The notes beneath the pieces are model-generated. The model did not search any database and was not told where the DNA came from. It saw only the letters and a program-made list of their open reading frames with translations. Source: Thalassospiraceae bacterium LMO-JJ14 (lineage in GTDB: Bacteria; Pseudomonadota; Alphaproteobacteria; Rhodospirillales; Casp-alpha2). Taken from it: a stretch of DNA of 64,000 nucleotides. A program made the translations under genes and the position numbers. Shown here one piece after another: positions 8,939 through 17,814 of the stretch. The stretch lies in NCBI GenBank assembly GCA_021555105.2, contig CP134604.1:3829487-3893486 (forward strand). The letters are read 5' to 3'. Positions within the stretch are counted from its first letter, which is position 1, and the number at the start of each line of letters is the position of its first letter.

Positions 8939-10216
8939 ATGAACGCTTTTTGGATAGCCCTCCTTGTCGGCGTCTTCATTTTTGCTGCACCCGTCGAAGG
9001 CCGCGCGCAGTCGACGGCGCGTCCGCCAGCCGCAGAGGAAGCACTCAATCGCGGATTCGAGATGGCGCAGCGTGAACGCTGGTCACTTGCCATCCGCTAT
9101 TTCGGGGACGCCCAGGAACTGGCCCCGTCCGACCCGATCATATTGTTCAACCTGGCCCTGGCGAACGACCGTGCAGCTGGCCGCCACATTATCGCGGCCG
9201 CCTGGTACCGTGCATACCTCGAAGCTGCGCCGAACGCCGCTAACGCGGCTAAAGTCCGGGCACGGGTCACGGACCTGGAAATCGACGTCGAGACGTTGAT
9301 CGTCGACATGCTCGAAACGGTGCGGGCCGTCTCTCAGCAGTTGAACGCCCAGTCCAGAGCTGCCGCCACGTCGCAAATCATCGGCGCCCAAGCGGTCACC
9401 GGCAATCTGCAGCAGGCGTTGCTCGGCTTGGCGAGCCTCCAGCCCGGATCAAAGTCTGATTGGGCACGTGCCCGTGTCGCCGCCGCCCAAGCCAAAAAAG
9501 GCGACTTGGCTGCGGCAAAGTCCATCGCACGAGCGATCTCGCGTCTTCCCGTACGGCGCTGGACCCTCGCCGAAATCGCCGTGCACGAAGCCCTTCGGTC
9601 CGAGTTCGCGGCGGCCGTCCAGACAGCGGAAACCATCGGTGCGGGCGAAGAACAGGATTTCGCTTTTTCGCGCATTGCCGCCCTGCAAGCCGAAGCGGAC
9701 GATCTGGCCGGCGCCGGGCAAACGGCCGAGAGAATATCGGAGGCCGCGGCTGCGCACCGGATCGCCGCCAATGCAGCAATCGCGGTCGCTTCATTTAAGG
9801 CCGGCCAACCGTGGCTGAAGGAAAAAGCCGCTGCAATACTTGACGAGGGCTTCGCCCAAGCCGGCACGATGGCGGATTCAACCCAGCGCCAGTTTGCCTT
9901 GCTCCAGATCGCCCGCGCACGGGCGTCGACCGGCGACATGAACGCGGCCCGCCAAACCGCCGCACTGATGATCGACGCGCGCTTCAAGCACCTTGCGGCG
10001 CAAACCATAGCCGAGGCGGAAGGCGACACCCGGACCGCCGCGATACACAAATGGTCGGCGCTCGCCCATCAAGCGATGGCCGCATCAACAATCCAGGATA
10101 TCTCCGCTTTTCTAGAACGTGCCAAAGCGAGCCCGCCAAAGGAAGCCATCCAGATGATCACTGCGGCGATTGAAGCGTGGGCACTGTTAGCGCAAAAATT
10201 AAGAGGCTCCCGATAA
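8939..10216 (+). CDS. Exported TPR-like helical repeat protein
   Basis: 425 residues with a signal peptide at residues 1-24 (MNAFWIALLVGVFIFAAPVE, cleavage after GRA-Q). A TPR pair at about 30-90 (ALNRGFEMAQRERWSLAIRYF; ILFNLALANDRA) is followed by a long Ala-rich alpha-helical repeat region in which the pattern 'A-x-x-D-x-x-A-A' recurs (KKGDLAAAKSIARAI; STGDMNAARQTAALM). It is likely a periplasmic binding scaffold. An AAGGTGGG sequence precedes the ATG. It may belong functionally with the TPR protein at 6540 and the lipoprotein between them, since all three are exported and of unknown function. Confidence 0.8.
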   Translation: MNAFWIALLVGVFIFAAPVEGRAQSTARPPAAEEALNRGFEMAQRERWSLAIRYFGDAQELAPSDPIILFNLALANDRAAGRHIIAAAWYRAYLEAAPNAANAAKVRARVTDLEIDVETLIVDMLETVRAVSQQLNAQSRAAATSQIIGAQAVTGNLQQALLGLASLQPGSKSDWARARVAAAQAKKGDLAAAKSIARAISRLPVRRWTLAEIAVHEALRSEFAAAVQTAETIGAGEEQDFAFSRIAALQAEADDLAGAGQTAERISEAAAAHRIAANAAIAVASFKAGQPWLKEKAAAILDEGFAQAGTMADSTQRQFALLQIARARASTGDMNAARQTAALMIDARFKHLAAQTIAEAEGDTRTAAIHKWSALAHQAMAASTIQDISAFLERAKASPPKEAIQMITAAIEAWALLAQKLRGSR

Positions 10217-10228
10217 GCGTATCGTTGC

Positions 10229-10408
10229 TCAGGAGATCGGCGTCGGTGTCGAACAGGAATCACCACCAAGCGGCGGGCTGTATTCTTGTGGCTCGAAGGG
10301 TACGGGCGATGGGGTTTGCGTCTGACCGGCCTCGGCGGCCACGGCACGTTCGCTGAGCGCGATCTCACAAAGTACGAAGACGGCAACGGCAAAACATAGA
10401 TGCTTCAC
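10229..10408 (-). CDS. Small exported protein with GTG start
   Basis: A 59-codon gene beginning with GTG at 10408. An AGAGAGG Shine-Dalgarno sequence lies 8 bases upstream. The product starts with a signal peptide (MKHLCFAVAVFVLCEIALSE, cleavage near AVAAEA) followed by a short Pro/Thr-rich mature part ending DSCSTPTPIS. It is convergent with the TPR gene, whose stop lies 12 bp away. Function unknown. I call it real because a ribosome binding site and a complete signal peptide occur in the same frame. Confidence 0.6.
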   Translation of the reverse strand: MKHLCFAVAVFVLCEIALSERAVAAEAGQTQTPSPVPFEPQEYSPPLGGDSCSTPTPIS

Positions 10409-10509
10409 GGCACGATCCTCTCTCTATCAACGTCGAAACCTATGCTACGCCACATCTTTCAGAACGATCAAGCAGCAGCCGAACCTGTTCGGCACTGTTA
10501 TCCGTGAAC

Positions 10510-10764
10510 TCAACGCAAGCTGCAGAGGTTCGCGATCAGGGCCTGTTCTTTTTGCCTAAGCTCGGCGGCTATTTTATGGGCCAAATCCAGATCGGCGCTG
10601 CAACAAACCTGAACGACGTCAACGCACCCGGCACGCGCCTCACGCAGGACCGTCAACAAGGCATTCTCGATTATACGCGAAACATCGTCTGATTTATCGA
10701 CATCGCTCCCCAGCGAAGTTAAAACTTCCTTCGCCGTCTCCTCGGCCATTTGCTTAATGGACAT
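10510..10764 (-). CDS. Small hypothetical helical protein
   Basis: 84 residues from ATG at 10764, chosen because GGAGG lies 5 bases upstream; the frame also allows a GTG one codon earlier. The sequence is amphipathic and probably all alpha (MSIKQMAEETAKEVL; SRIIENALLTVLREARAG), with two adjacent cysteines (VQVCCSADLD). No signal peptide or membrane segment is seen. I do not recognise the family. About 100 bp separate it from the small exported gene, which lies on the same strand. Confidence 0.6.
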   Translation of the reverse strand: MSIKQMAEETAKEVLTSLGSDVDKSDDVSRIIENALLTVLREARAGCVDVVQVCCSADLDLAHKIAAELRQKEQALIANLCSLR

Positions 10765-10960
10765 CACACCCTCCGTTGCACATAAATACCAAATATGAAA
10801 ACTATCTGATGCACAGTATCACGCCGAAAGGGAAAACTGACAATTCTCTACCGGTCGGCGAACCGATCAACAGACAACGGACCATTTAGGTGCGCTGCGT
10901 ATTTATATTCCGTTCCCAAATGTGCTAATTTCAGATCATGGCACAAAGGAATCAGGGAGC

Positions 10961-11539
10961 ATGAATGTGCGCGACACTGTAATTTCTAATCTCGTTAGCG
11001 ACCTCAAGACCGCAACAGCGGGCATCGGCGATCCTGCCGCCGCCATAGAACACGCTTCGCCGATTATTAAAAAAATGGCGGCCGATATCTCGTGGGTAAA
11101 ACCGGAATACTATCTTTGCGATGAGGATCAGGGGTTCGGGATTACCATTCTCAATGAAGAGCCGGACCACGCGCTGCTTGTGCAGGTCATCTGCTGGCTC
11201 CCGGGGCGCGGTGTTGCGCCGCACGACCATCAGACCTGGGGCGTCGTGGTCGGCATCGACGGCGTCGAGGTCAATGTCGACTGGCGGCGGCGGGACGACG
11301 GATCCAAACCGGGCTTTGCCGATCTTGAGATCGCCAGGGAAACCGATGTCACCCGCGGCGCCCTTGTCAGTTTTCTGCCGGACGATATCCATGGTGTCAG
11401 AAATGACGGAGACGTCCCTTCACTGTCGCTGCATGTTTACGGCATTGCGCCCGCGAGTTTGAACCGCTCCGAATTCGATCCCATCAACAAAACGCAAAAG
11501 CCTTGCCCGCAACGCAAACGCACCATGGCGGACGCTTGA
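10961..11539 (+). CDS. Cysteine-dioxygenase-like cupin protein
   Basis: 192 residues from the ATG at 10961, which has AGGGAG upstream; the frame is open from 10922. The cupin metal motif is seen as PHDHQTWGVVVGIDGVEVNV, and a second His sits in DDIHGVRN. Together with SLHVYGIAP this resembles the cysteine dioxygenase/3-mercaptopropionate dioxygenase cupins, which use Fe(II) to oxidise thiols. The Tyr and Arg details of true CDO cannot be confirmed by eye. It heads a cluster with the GFA protein (16-bp gap) and an aldo/keto reductase. Confidence 0.75.
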   Translation: MNVRDTVISNLVSDLKTATAGIGDPAAAIEHASPIIKKMAADISWVKPEYYLCDEDQGFGITILNEEPDHALLVQVICWLPGRGVAPHDHQTWGVVVGIDGVEVNVDWRRRDDGSKPGFADLEIARETDVTRGALVSFLPDDIHGVRNDGDVPSLSLHVYGIAPASLNRSEFDPINKTQKPCPQRKRTMADA

Positions 11540-11555
11540 TATCGGGAATTATTAC

Positions 11556-11963
11556 ATGAGCACCACGCATCTTGGATCGTGCCTTTGCGGCGCAGTTAAA
11601 TTCGAAATCAAAGGCGACTTCAAACGCTTCTTCCTCTGTCATTGCCAGCGCTGCCGCAAGAGCACCGGGTCTGCGCACGCATCGAACCTGTTTTCATCGA
11701 CGGCAGCCCTGACCTGGCTTTCGGGAGAAGACAATATCCATACCTACCGGATACCGGGCGCGCGGCACGCGAAAAGCTTCTGCACCGAATGCGGTGGCGC
11801 GCTGGCCCGCAAAACGCCGGACGGCAGCATGGTGATCGTGCCGGCCGGCAGCCTCGATACGCCGGTCGGTCTTCGTCCTGTCGGCCATATCTATTGCAAG
11901 GACCGGGCAAACTGGGACGATTGCCTGCACGACCTGCCCGAGTTCAACCAGCTGCCGAATTGA
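11556..11963 (+). CDS. GFA (CENP-V type) zinc-binding protein
   Basis: 135 residues with the complete GFA zinc pattern: CLCGAVKFE near the start, CHCQRCRKSTGSAHA at about residues 28-42, and FCTECGGALARK in the middle. Founding members were described as glutathione-dependent formaldehyde-activating enzymes, but most homologues have no proven activity, so only a zinc-binding fold is safe. It lies between the CDO-like cupin and an aldo/keto reductase, in the same direction with short gaps. Confidence 0.9.
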   Translation: MSTTHLGSCLCGAVKFEIKGDFKRFFLCHCQRCRKSTGSAHASNLFSSTAALTWLSGEDNIHTYRIPGARHAKSFCTECGGALARKTPDGSMVIVPAGSLDTPVGLRPVGHIYCKDRANWDDCLHDLPEFNQLPN

Positions 11964-11989
11964 GCGGTCGTCCACAGCAGAGGTTTGAC

Positions 11990-12832
11990 ATGCGAAACAT
12001 CACTCTCCCCGGTGGCGATCTGTTTCCGAAACTCGGCCTCGGCACATGGTACATGGGAGAATCGAAATCCCAGTTCGACCGTGAAGCCGCCGCCGTGCGG
12101 CACGCCATGGAACGCGGGATCCGCTTGATCGATACCGCGGAAATGTACGGCAACGGCGGTGCAGAAGAGGTTGTAGGTGCAGCGCTCGCAAGTGCCGGCA
12201 TTCCGCGTGCGGACATCTTCATTGTCTCCAAGGTGCTGCCGAGCAACGCACATCATGATGATGTGATCCGCGCGTGCGAGCGCAGCCTTGTCCGGCTCGG
12301 CACCGACTATATTGACATGTACCTATTACACTGGCGCGGCGCGGCCCCGTTTCTGGAAACCATCGAGGCGTTCGAAGAGCTGCAATCAGCCGGGAAAATT
12401 CGCCACTTCGGCGTTTCGAATTTCGACAAACGCGACATGGAGGAATGGCTCTATTGCAAGGGCGGCAAGGCGTTGGCCTGCAATCAGATTCTTTACAACC
12501 TGAGCCGGCGCGGTCCGGAGTGGGATTTGCTGCCGTTCTGCCGTAACCACGGCGTGCCGGTGATGGCCTATTCACCGCTCGAGCAGGGGCGGCTTCAGGG
12601 AGATCCGGTGCTTGCCCGGATCGCCGCCAGATACGGCGTCAGCGATTTACAGATCGCCTTGGCCTGGGTGCTGGCACAGGACAATGTCATTGCAATCCCA
12701 AAGGCCGTCAACCATGCCCACATTGATCAGAACATGGCGGCGCTGGATATCGAGCTCGATGCCGAAGATCACGCGCTCCTGAACGCCGCGTTCGCACCGC
12801 CGGACGGGCCGTCGCATCTTGAGATGTTATAG
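11990..12832 (+). CDS. Aldo/keto reductase (cytosolic)
   Basis: 280 residues starting MRNITLPGGDLFPKLGLGTW. The AKR tetrad is complete: Asp and Tyr in LIDTAEMYGNG, Lys in IVSKVLP, and His in MYLLHWRG. The C-terminal NADPH-binding part includes AIPKAVNHAHIDQN. Unlike the enzyme at 293 it has no signal peptide. These reductases act on small aldehydes and ketones; the substrate is unknown. The ATG at 11990 is preceded by AGAGG. It is the last gene of the cupin/GFA/AKR run and convergent with a PAS_5 gene. Confidence 0.92.
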   Translation: MRNITLPGGDLFPKLGLGTWYMGESKSQFDREAAAVRHAMERGIRLIDTAEMYGNGGAEEVVGAALASAGIPRADIFIVSKVLPSNAHHDDVIRACERSLVRLGTDYIDMYLLHWRGAAPFLETIEAFEELQSAGKIRHFGVSNFDKRDMEEWLYCKGGKALACNQILYNLSRRGPEWDLLPFCRNHGVPVMAYSPLEQGRLQGDPVLARIAARYGVSDLQIALAWVLAQDNVIAIPKAVNHAHIDQNMAALDIELDAEDHALLNAAFAPPDGPSHLEML

Positions 12833-12850
12833 CTTCCGCAGACGCCCCGC

Positions 12851-13426
12851 CTAGACTCTCCCACGATTGTGCACATCGAACATTTCTTCCCAAAGCTGGC
12901 TTTTCTGGGAGGCGAAATCGAAATGGGTGACGATGTTGGTGACGTTCTCGTTGTCCGAGGAAAGAGGCAGGCGGATACTTGGCACGATCAGCCTGCGCGC
13001 GTACCTGCGCGTTGCCGATGCATCCCATAAAAACGGCATCGGCTGGCGCGACTCGATGACGGTTTTATAGTCCGCCAGCACCTGCTCGCGCCGTCGCTCG
13101 TCCAGATACCCCATGTTAGTGTTCAACAACGATTGCCCGGTTCTGTCGAAGTACAGAACATCGGTAAGGCCCGTCCCCCAGAAGCGAAACGTGACATCGA
13201 AAGGGTCTGCCGATATATCGACGACATGGGTATATCTGATCAAGTCGGCGGGCAGGCTGATCATATCGAACTCTGCCCAATCGGGGGCAAAGCGTTCGCC
13301 CCTGATCGCATTCCAGTGGTCATAAATTTCCCGGCAATCACTGCCCATGATATCAGCGAGTGGTATATGGACGGAAGAGACGGCAACGCTTCCCAACGAG
13401 AATTTTTCCTGATCGTGGTCCGTCAT
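12851..13426 (-). CDS. PAS_5-type PAS domain protein (paralogue 1)
   Basis: 191 residues from ATG 13426, which has AGGA six bases upstream; a frame-open ATG also lies at 13444. The layout is that of alphaproteobacterial PAS_5 proteins: an opening module with YDHWNAIRGERFAPDWAEFD, then DPFDVTFRFWGTGLTDVL and DRTGQS, then a second strand set ending HFDFASQ. No output domain follows, so it is a stand-alone sensor or adaptor. Two relatives occur in this window, at 17815 and 22947, all sharing RFWG. Confidence 0.8.
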   Translation of the reverse strand: MTDHDQEKFSLGSVAVSSVHIPLADIMGSDCREIYDHWNAIRGERFAPDWAEFDMISLPADLIRYTHVVDISADPFDVTFRFWGTGLTDVLYFDRTGQSLLNTNMGYLDERRREQVLADYKTVIESRQPMPFLWDASATRRYARRLIVPSIRLPLSSDNENVTNIVTHFDFASQKSQLWEEMFDVHNRGRV

Positions 13427-13580
13427 CTTCGATCCTGATTTCATATTCGTTCATGGCACGTGCAACGGCGCCCTTGCCAGAGTAGCGCGATCCGGCAGCA
13501 ACCTCATTACAAGTATAGCGGTTCATGCTGAATAGGGGGGTATATTACATCCCAAGGGTCGGCTTTTGGCCATCCCCCTA

Positions 13581-14417
13581 TCAGAACGGCTCGTCCCCTT
13601 CCAGGCACATGCGGTGCAGGATGCGCCCTTCGGCGGGGTCATAATCCGTATGCGCGACATGCAGCAGGGCACGATTGTCCCAGACGACTAGATCGCCCGG
13701 CTGCCATCGGTGCCGATAAGTGACTTCCGGCGTCAGCACACGCGCCAGCAGATCGTTGGTGAACGCGCGGCTTTCGTCCTCGCCCCAACCTTCGAAGTGG
13801 GCCAGCTTGCCGGGATGGACGTAGATCGCCTTGTTCCCCGTCTCCGGGTGCGTACGGATAAAAGGGTGGACTTGCGGCGCGCCGAATTCGGTTCGCGCCT
13901 TGTCATCAACATAACCGACATCCTGTTCGATGCTGTTGACGGTTCTGAGCTTTGCCAGCGCCGCCTGCTCGTCCGGACTCAGTGACGCATAAGCCGCCTG
14001 CATGTTGGCGAAGCCGGTGTCGCCGCCTTCGCGCGGCAGTTTGACGGCATAAAGTGCTGTCATTTTCGGCGGCCGTGCATGATTGGTATGGTCGGTATGC
14101 CAGTCACGCGAGCCGATCGGCATGATCTTGCCGTCGTCCCGTTTGGTGTTGGCGACACGGCTGTCCAGCACGGCGATCTCAGGATGCGCCGGCATCAAAA
14201 GCTTGCTCAGGTGCTGGCGCATGGGGGCGCCGAAAATTCTCATGGCCTGCACATACTGCGCCGGGGTGAGGTCCTGTTCGCGGATCACCAAAACCAGACG
14301 ATCACGCAATGCGACGCGCAGGGCGTCCGCGTCCGCCCCCGAAACACCCCCGGCCAGGTCGATGCCTTTTGCCTCAACGCCGAGTGCGCCGGGTATCGGT
14401 GTCAGATTGACAGACAT
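13581..14417 (-). CDS. TauD/TfdA family dioxygenase
   Basis: A 278-residue 2-oxoglutarate-dependent dioxygenase. The HxD iron motif is DWHTDHTNHARPP, the distal His and co-substrate Arg are in ALLHVAHTDYDPAEGRILHR. The family includes taurine dioxygenase and 2,4-D dioxygenase; this one cannot be assigned a substrate. I use the ATG at 14417 (MSVNLTPIPGALGVEAKGID) because GGGAGGG precedes it and the N-terminus then fits the family; the frame is open to 14489. It is divergent from the Gfo/Idh/MocA gene, with 149 bp between. Confidence 0.9.
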   Translation of the reverse strand: MSVNLTPIPGALGVEAKGIDLAGGVSGADADALRVALRDRLVLVIREQDLTPAQYVQAMRIFGAPMRQHLSKLLMPAHPEIAVLDSRVANTKRDDGKIMPIGSRDWHTDHTNHARPPKMTALYAVKLPREGGDTGFANMQAAYASLSPDEQAALAKLRTVNSIEQDVGYVDDKARTEFGAPQVHPFIRTHPETGNKAIYVHPGKLAHFEGWGEDESRAFTNDLLARVLTPEVTYRHRWQPGDLVVWDNRALLHVAHTDYDPAEGRILHRMCLEGDEPF

Positions 14418-14566
14418 TGATAAAGTTCCCTCCCTCGGAATTTTGTCTTCTATGCATTTTATATCACTTTCAATGCCTGCTATTAACATAGGAACTTAAA
14501 TTTCGTTTTCATCCATCTGCCCGCGCACCGGGCGCACGAGAAAATTCATCAAGGAAAGTACATATT

Positions 14567-15511
14567 ATGACGTACCGCGTTGGCATCATCGGATTGGGAA
14601 TCATGGGCCAGCGCATGCTGGGCAATATGTCATTGCACGATGCGTTCGACGTGGTCTCCGTTTTCGATCCGCAGCAAGCCCTGCCCGACCTGGAATACGC
14701 GCCGAGCGCCGAAGCCCTGATCAACAATCCGGATACCGATCTCGTCTACATCGCCTGCCCGCCCGCGTATCATGCGGCATATGCGGTCGCGGCGGCCGAG
14801 GCCGGTAAACCGGTCTTCTGTGAAAAGCCCCTCGGCGTCGATATCGAACAGTCCCGCACCTTGGTCGAGACGATCGAGCGTATCGGCGCCCCCAACGCGG
14901 TCAATTTTTCCTTTGCCGCCAATCCGAGCCGGGCATTTCTGAAGCAGATGGCAGCCGACGGCGCTTTCGGCGCCATTGACGGCATCGATATCCGCCTGCA
15001 TTTCGCATCCTGGCCGCGCGGCTGGCAGGAAGCGGCAGCATGGCTCGGCAAACGCCAGCAAGGCGGTTACGTACGCGAAGTGCTGTCGCACTTCATTTAT
15101 TTGCTCGAAAGCGTCTTTGGAGCGGCAAGCCTTGGCAGATCCCTCGTCCGCTATCCGGATGGCCCTGCCGGGGATAGCGCCGAAAGCCATGTCCTGGCCG
15201 AACTGACGTGCAACGGCATCCCGGTTTCAGTCGCCGGCGGGGTCGGCGGTACCGGACCTGACCGGATTGAATTCACCGTCTGGGGACAAAAGCAATCCTG
15301 CCGGCTGGACGACTGGTACACGATATTCCTTTCCGACGGCGCCGGCTGGCATGCGGCAAACACCGGCATCGATGATCCGCGCCAGGTCGGCCGCATTCAG
15401 CAACTGGACCATCTTGCGCGGTTCATGCGCGCAGAGGATCATGAACTACCGGATTTCCGCGCCGCCCTTTCGGTACAACAAATCATCGAAAGTATCCTTA
15501 AAGGACACTAG
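14567..15511 (+). CDS. Gfo/Idh/MocA family oxidoreductase
   Basis: A 314-residue NAD(P)-dependent dehydrogenase. The Rossmann motif GIIGLGIMGQRML is at the N-terminus, and the family signature CEKPLGVDIEQ lies near residue 86 with the catalytic Lys. Family members oxidise or reduce sugars, inositols and related alcohols. No transporter or sugar gene is next to it, so the substrate is open. An AAGGAA sequence precedes the ATG. It is convergent with the GNAT gene (13 bp). Confidence 0.9.
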   Translation: MTYRVGIIGLGIMGQRMLGNMSLHDAFDVVSVFDPQQALPDLEYAPSAEALINNPDTDLVYIACPPAYHAAYAVAAAEAGKPVFCEKPLGVDIEQSRTLVETIERIGAPNAVNFSFAANPSRAFLKQMAADGAFGAIDGIDIRLHFASWPRGWQEAAAWLGKRQQGGYVREVLSHFIYLLESVFGAASLGRSLVRYPDGPAGDSAESHVLAELTCNGIPVSVAGGVGGTGPDRIEFTVWGQKQSCRLDDWYTIFLSDGAGWHAANTGIDDPRQVGRIQQLDHLARFMRAEDHELPDFRAALSVQQIIESILKGH

Positions 15512-15524
15512 ACGACCTCAGGGC

Positions 15525-15995
15525 CTATAGCTCTTTGTGCATGACGAAATTCCGGATCGAAACACCATCCCTTACGACCGTTTGCGGTCTGATGACCACC
15601 CAGCCCTGCCGTTCAAAAAATGCGCGGGCAAGATGGCTGGCATCGGATGTCAGTCTTGAGAGACCGTTACTGGTGGCCTCGCATACAATCTCATCATAAA
15701 GCGCCTTCGCTACACCTTTCCCGATATACGCAGGTGCGACATAGGCAAGATCAATGTGTCCCACCGCAGTCATCGTCATAAAGCCGATAATGGCGCCATC
15801 CAATTCAGCGACAAACCCCGTTTGTGCCATAAGCCGGTCATGCCAACGGACGAGTTCCGGCACCTCGGGCGCCCAGGCTTGCCTTTGCGCGTCGTCATAG
15901 TATCCAGCCGCCCCCTGCCGGACGGCGCAGTAAAAAAGCTGCGCCGTGGCGGCGATGTCATCATCCTGAATTCTCCGTATCCGCATCTTCTTCAC
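15525..15995 (-). CDS. GNAT-family N-acetyltransferase
   Basis: 156 residues of a GNAT fold. The acetyl-CoA loop is in LAYVAPAYIGKGVAKALYDEI, near residues 87-107, and the C-terminal strand includes LARAFFERQGWVVI, typical of YafP/ElaA-like members. The substrate amine is unknown. The start could be the first ATG or the one three codons later. Upstream, 15996-16281 (286 bp) separates it from the divergent sthA and holds no credible gene. Confidence 0.88.
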   Translation of the reverse strand: MKKMRIRRIQDDDIAATAQLFYCAVRQGAAGYYDDAQRQAWAPEVPELVRWHDRLMAQTGFVAELDGAIIGFMTMTAVGHIDLAYVAPAYIGKGVAKALYDEIVCEATSNGLSRLTSDASHLARAFFERQGWVVIRPQTVVRDGVSIRNFVMHKEL

Positions 15996-16281
15996 GATCC
16001 GTAAGCGCTCGTTATTCTAAACAGGCATCCCCGGGCAACCCCAGCCGACTATCCCCGACGATGTTAGTCGAATTCAAGGTGTGTATCTTTTATTTGCTCC
16101 TGATTTTAATTTGCAGAAAAACCGCACTCTGCTGTTTAAGGTTGCTCATGTCTCCCATTCTTGCAGCCATGCTGATCTTGGCTCGCGAAACTTCATTTCC
16201 CCTAGACATCAAACCGGGGAAATCCAATAGTTCCGCCAAGCAGAGCAATGGGCACAAGCGGATGACCGGGGTAAGACGGCG

Positions 16282-17685
16282 ATGAGCGACTATGATTTCG
16301 ATCTGTTTGTTATCGGGTCCGGTCCTGCCGGACAACGTGCGGCGGTACAGGCCGCCAAGCTCGGCAAGCGGGTCGGGCTTGCCGAACGCCAGGCTGTCGT
16401 CGGCGGCGTCTGTCTGAACACCGGCACCATCCCTTCGAAGACGCTCCGCGCCGCGACCATGCATCTGTCCGGGTATCATGAACGCAGCATCTACGGCTCG
16501 TCGTACAAGGTGAAACAGGAAATCACCATGGCCGACCTGCTGGGCCGCGCCAATCATGTTCGCCAGCTCGGCGTCGATGTTGCGCGCCATCAGATGCAGC
16601 GCAACGGCATTCAGATCATCGAGGCCTCGGCCTCGTTCATCGATCCGCATCGTATTTTGCTGACCCCCGTGGCCGGTGGTGCGCCCAGCGAGATCACAGC
16701 CGCCAACGTCGTCATCGGCGTCGGCACGACGACGACCCGTGACGACAGCATCGCCTTTGACGGCGAGCATATATTCACGAGCGACGATATCCTTGAGCTC
16801 AAAACCCTGCCGAAAAGCCTGACCGTGGTCGGTGCGGGTGTTATCGGCATCGAATACGCGACGATCTTCGCGACCCTCGGCGTGCGCGTCACCGTTGTCG
16901 ACAAGCGCACCCGGCTGTTGCCGTTCGTCGACGAGGAAATCATCGACACCCTCGTCCACCTGATGCGCCAGGAGCGCGTGACCATGCGTCTCGGCGAAGG
17001 CGTCAGCGGCATGGAACTGACCGACGGCGATCAGGGCCAGGCGGTACATATCGCGCTCGAGAGCGGCAAGCACATCACCACGGAAACGGTGCTGTATTCC
17101 ATCGGCCGCACCGGTGCTACCGAAACCCTCAATCTTGAAGCCGCCGGGCTTGCCACCGATGATCGCGGACGTATTCCCGTCAACGCCAATTACGAAACCG
17201 GTGTCGAGCATATTTACGCCGTTGGCGATGTTATCGGCTTTCCAAGTCTCGCCTCGACATCAATGGAACAGGGCCGCCTCGCTGCCTGTCATGCCTTTGG
17301 CGTCGAAGCGCACAGCTTTCCCGATCTATTGCCGTACGGGATTTATACAATTCCCGAGATTTCAGTCGTCGGACGCAACGAACAGGAGCTGACCGAGGCG
17401 GGGACACCCTACGAAGTCGGGCATGCCTCATACCGGGAAATTGCCCGCGGCCAGATCGTCGGCGATCAGGCGGGGCTTTTAAAGCTTATCTTCGACCCGG
17501 AGACACGCAAACTTCTGGGCGTTCATATCATCGGCGACGGCGCTTGCGAACTGATCCATATCGGCCAGGCGGTCATGTCGCTTGGCGGCACGATCGATTA
17601 CCTGATCGATACGGTTTTCAATTATCCGACATTTGCGGAATGCTACAAAACCGCCGCCTTCGACGGCATCAACCGCCTCGGCTAG
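16282..17685 (+). CDS. sthA: Soluble pyridine nucleotide transhydrogenase (Si-specific)
   Basis: A 467-residue flavoprotein that balances NADPH and NADH in the cytosol. The FAD motif is LFVIGSGPAGQRAAVQAA. The active-site segment GGVCLNTGTIPSKTLR has one Cys and lacks the second redox Cys of lipoamide dehydrogenases, as expected for SthA. The NAD(P) motif is VVGAGVIGIEYATIF and the second FAD contact is IYAVGDVIGFPSLA. Length and order match the family. It is monocistronic by spacing. A long minus-strand frame inside it is a shadow. Confidence 0.93.
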   Translation: MSDYDFDLFVIGSGPAGQRAAVQAAKLGKRVGLAERQAVVGGVCLNTGTIPSKTLRAATMHLSGYHERSIYGSSYKVKQEITMADLLGRANHVRQLGVDVARHQMQRNGIQIIEASASFIDPHRILLTPVAGGAPSEITAANVVIGVGTTTTRDDSIAFDGEHIFTSDDILELKTLPKSLTVVGAGVIGIEYATIFATLGVRVTVVDKRTRLLPFVDEEIIDTLVHLMRQERVTMRLGEGVSGMELTDGDQGQAVHIALESGKHITTETVLYSIGRTGATETLNLEAAGLATDDRGRIPVNANYETGVEHIYAVGDVIGFPSLASTSMEQGRLAACHAFGVEAHSFPDLLPYGIYTIPEISVVGRNEQELTEAGTPYEVGHASYREIARGQIVGDQAGLLKLIFDPETRKLLGVHIIGDGACELIHIGQAVMSLGGTIDYLIDTVFNYPTFAECYKTAAFDGINRLG

Positions 17686-17814
17686 GTTCAGATCGAATCG
17701 GGACGCAACGTAAAAAGCCATCACGGATTCAGAGATTGTTTTGCTTCTCGCAGTTTTTAGATATTCTTTAGAAGCACTAAACAGTAATAGATTTTTTCTG
17801 AAGAAAGATCGCCC

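Noticed and set aside
16061-16285. 74-codon frame upstream of sthA with a hydrophobic start
   Set aside because: No RBS, a basic tail without family likeness, and it runs into the sthA start; more likely leader DNA.
16090-17211. 373-codon open frame on the minus strand over sthA
   Set aside because: Shadow of sthA. The plus frame has all flavoprotein motifs; the minus frame has none and no RBS.
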